Assembly: GCF_013408245.1 (NCBI RefSeq)
Contig: NZ_JACBYS010000001.1
Coordinates: forward strand, 248,001 to 312,000
From: Duganella sp. 1224
GTDB taxonomy: Bacteria > Pseudomonadota > Gammaproteobacteria > Burkholderiales > Burkholderiaceae_D
DNA length: 64,000 nt
Direction: 5' to 3'
Part shown: one piece after another, positions 62,730-64,000 of the stretch
Numbering within the stretch: the first letter of the stretch is position 1
How the letters are laid out: each line of letters opens with the position of its first letter
The notes under the pieces: model-generated
The model's database searches: none
What the model was told of the DNA's origin: nothing
The model's input: the letters and a program-made list of their open reading frames with translations, nothing else
Translations under genes and position numbers: made by a program

Positions 62730-63053
62730 ATGGCAATCACCCTGACCGAAAAAGCAGCGAAACACATCAACCGCTACATCGAGCGCCGCGGCAAGGGCAT
62801 CGGTCTGCGCTTTGGCGTGCGCACCACCGGCTGCTCGGGCATGGCCTACAAGCTGGAATACGTGGACGAAGTGACGGACGAGGACAGCGTCTTCGAATCG
62901 CACGGCGTCAAAGTATTCGTCGATCCGAAAAGCCTGCCGTACATCGACGGCACGGAGCTGGACTTTGCGCGCGAAGGCCTGAACGAGGGCTTCAAGTTCA
63001 ACAACCCGAACGAGAAAGACGCTTGCGGTTGCGGTGAAAGCTTCCGCGTCTGA
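62730..63053 (+). CDS. iscA: Fe-S assembly protein IscA
   Basis: A 107-residue A-type carrier. The three conserved Cys are C35 ([10 protein letters not shown]) and C99/C101 (DACGCGESF). It carries iron or clusters to target proteins. GGAGAATC precedes the ATG at 62730. The gene lies in the standard isc order. Confidence 0.98.
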   Translation: MAITLTEKAAKHINRYIERRGKGIGLRFGVRTTGCSGMAYKLEYVDEVTDEDSVFESHGVKVFVDPKSLPYIDGTELDFAREGLNEGFKFNNPNEKDACGCGESFRV

Positions 63054-63059
63054 CAGGTC

Positions 63060-63575
63060 ATGCAGAATCACTTTGAGCTATTTCATCTGCCGCAGCAGTT
63101 TGCCGTAGACGCGGGGGCGCTGGACAGCGCCTACCGCGACGTGCAGAGCCGCGTCCATCCCGACAAGTTCGTCAACGCCACCGACGCCGAAAAGCGCGTC
63201 GCCATGCAGTGGGCCACCCGCGCCAACGAAGCCTACCAGACCCTGAAGAATCCGCAAAAGCGCGCGCAATACATGTGCGAGCTGCACGGCGTCGATTTGC
63301 AGACCGAGTCGAACACGGCGATGCCGATGGCCTTCCTGATGCAGCAGATGGAATGGCGCGAAGCGCTGGGCGACGCCCGCGCCGACAAGGACAGCGACGC
63401 GCTGGAAGCGCTCGACCAGCAGCTGCGTGGCGCCCGCAAGGAGCAGCTGGCGCAGATCGAACAGCAGCTCAACGCCGGCGATTACGCCGCCGCCGCGCAA
63501 GGCGTGCGCGCGCTGATGTTCCTCGAAAAATTCGGCGAAGAAGTCCGCTTCGCCTTTGAAGCAATCGAAGCATAA
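63060..63575 (+). CDS. hscB: Fe-S co-chaperone HscB
   Basis: A 171-residue J-type co-chaperone. The N-terminal J domain has HFELFHLPQQF and HPDKF (33-37), the motif that stimulates HscA, and the C-terminal three-helix domain (about 85-171) binds IscU. It starts 6 nt after iscA. Its stop is followed at once by the long palindrome that separates it from hscA. Confidence 0.97.
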   Translation: MQNHFELFHLPQQFAVDAGALDSAYRDVQSRVHPDKFVNATDAEKRVAMQWATRANEAYQTLKNPQKRAQYMCELHGVDLQTESNTAMPMAFLMQQMEWREALGDARADKDSDALEALDQQLRGARKEQLAQIEQQLNAGDYAAAAQGVRALMFLEKFGEEVRFAFEAIEA

Positions 63576-63578
63576 AAC

Positions 63579-63657
63579 CGGGGTCAGGTCCGCCATTTAT
63601 ACACGAGCCCAACCATGCAATGGTTGGGCTCGTGTATAAATGGCGGACCTGACCCCG
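63579..63657. repeat. Perfect 79-nt palindrome between hscB and hscA
   Basis: Two exactly complementary 38-nt arms (63579-63616 and 63620-63657) flank GCA. The outer part begins CGGGGTCAGGTCCGCC, related to the GGGGTCAGACCCC palindrome at 11919-11948; the inner part includes GAGCCCAACCA. It starts 4 nt after the hscB stop and ends 15 nt before the hscA start. As RNA it would be an extremely stable hairpin without a T-run. It is probably a mobile REP-type element inserted in the operon. Confidence 0.88.
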
Positions 63658-63672
63658 AATTAAAGGTACACA

Positions 63673-64000
63673 ATGGCACTACTGCAAATTTCCGAACCAG
63701 GCATGTCGACCGCGCCGCACCAGCACCGGCTGGCGGTGGGGATCGATCTGGGCACCACCAATTCGCTGGTGGCGACTGTGCGCAACAGCATTCCAGAAGT
63801 GCTGAACGACGAGGATGGCCGCGCGCTGCTGCCATCGGTGGTGCGCTATCTGCCCAATGGTCACGCCAACATCGGCTACAAGGCGCAGGCGGCGCAAACC
63901 ACCGATCCGAAGAACACCATCGTCTCGGTCAAGCGCTTCATGGGCCGTGGCCTGGCGGATATCGCCTACGCGGAGAACCTGCCTTACGATTTCCAGGATA
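63673..64000 (+). CDS. hscA: Fe-S chaperone HscA (5' part only)
   Basis: The first 109 codons are visible; the gene runs off the right edge. [18 protein letters not shown] is the phosphate-1 loop of the Hsp70 ATPase, followed by LPSVVRY and [12 protein letters not shown]. HscA uses ATP to release clusters from IscU by binding its LPPVK motif. TAAAGG lies before the ATG at 63673. It is separated from hscB by the long palindrome. Confidence 0.97.
   Translation, partial: MALLQISEPGMSTAPHQHRLAVGIDLGTTNSLVATVRNSIPEVLNDEDGRALLPSVVRYLPNGHANIGYKAQAAQTTDPKNTIVSVKRFMGRGLADIAYAENLPYDFQD

Noticed and set aside
1..64000. CRISPR arrays, rRNA genes and insertion sequences with transposase
   Set aside because: No regularly spaced repeats, no rRNA sequence and no transposase motif were found by eye.

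Overview
The window is about 64 kb of GC-rich DNA, densely packed with genes on both strands. Gene content and order point to a betaproteobacterium of the order Burkholderiales, probably Oxalobacteraceae (Massilia/Duganella/Janthinobacterium type). The evidence is an iscRSUA-hscBA operon, a Burkholderia/Acinetobacter-like type VI secretion locus, an E. coli-type LexA box, several carbohydrate-use loci with a TonB receptor, and GGGGTCAGACCCC-type palindromes. The genus is inferred, not shown.

Layout. (1) 1-9930: a sugar-use operon on the plus strand: MalG-type permease (cut by the window edge), a large secreted discoidin/six-hairpin protein, a GH1 beta-glucosidase, a GH94 phosphorylase with a duplicated N-terminal half, and a UgpC/MalK-type ATPase. 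The GH94 architecture resembles 1,2-beta-oligoglucan phosphorylase, and a GH144 (beta-1,2-glucanase family) gene lies at 57197-58507. (2) 10003-11879: ArsR regulator, SdpI-like membrane protein and an exported alpha/beta hydrolase. (3) 11995-15378: uvrB and an aromatic/aspartate aminotransferase, divergent. (4) 15484-23193: four identical tRNA-Asn genes, mostly with their own promoter and terminator, enclosing an 82-aa protein, a small PD-(D/E)XK-like protein in atypical sequence, a GH43/GPH-symporter pair, a DUF3334 protein and a TonB-dependent receptor. (5) 23251-25903: small housekeeping or redox genes and a decayed gene.

(6) 25904-42662: type VI secretion genes: TagX-like M15 peptidase, tssM, tagF, an OmpA protein, tssL and tssK (opposite strand), a TPR lipoprotein, tssB, tssC, hcp, tssE, tssH/clpV and tssA. 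tssF, tssG, tssJ, vgrG and PAAR genes are not in the window, and two consecutive terminator-like hairpins separate hcp from tssE. A chemoreceptor with a C-terminal tether-like DWEEF follows. (7) 44560-51327: a DTW-domain tRNA-modifying enzyme, a lipoprotein, and a tight three-gene operon of two divergent Hsp70-like proteins and a DUF2760 protein. (8) 51455-53802: a near-perfect LexA box in front of a PA0069-type radical SAM gene, then ChaC and an azoreductase. (9) 53902-57106: a LysR regulator divergent from a VOC/FAH/maleylacetoacetate isomerase catabolic operon. (10) 57197-60379: the GH144 gene, an S41-like protease and a uracil-DNA-glycosylase-fold protein lacking the usual catalytic Asp. 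(11) 60417-64000: the Fe-S cluster assembly operon iscR-iscS-iscU-iscA-hscB-hscA (hscA cut by the window end), with an IscR-type site upstream, a hairpin between iscU and iscA, and a perfect 79-nt palindrome between hscB and hscA.

Start codons were chosen by eye from ribosome-binding sites and family length. Domain calls come from recognised motifs, not from database searches.
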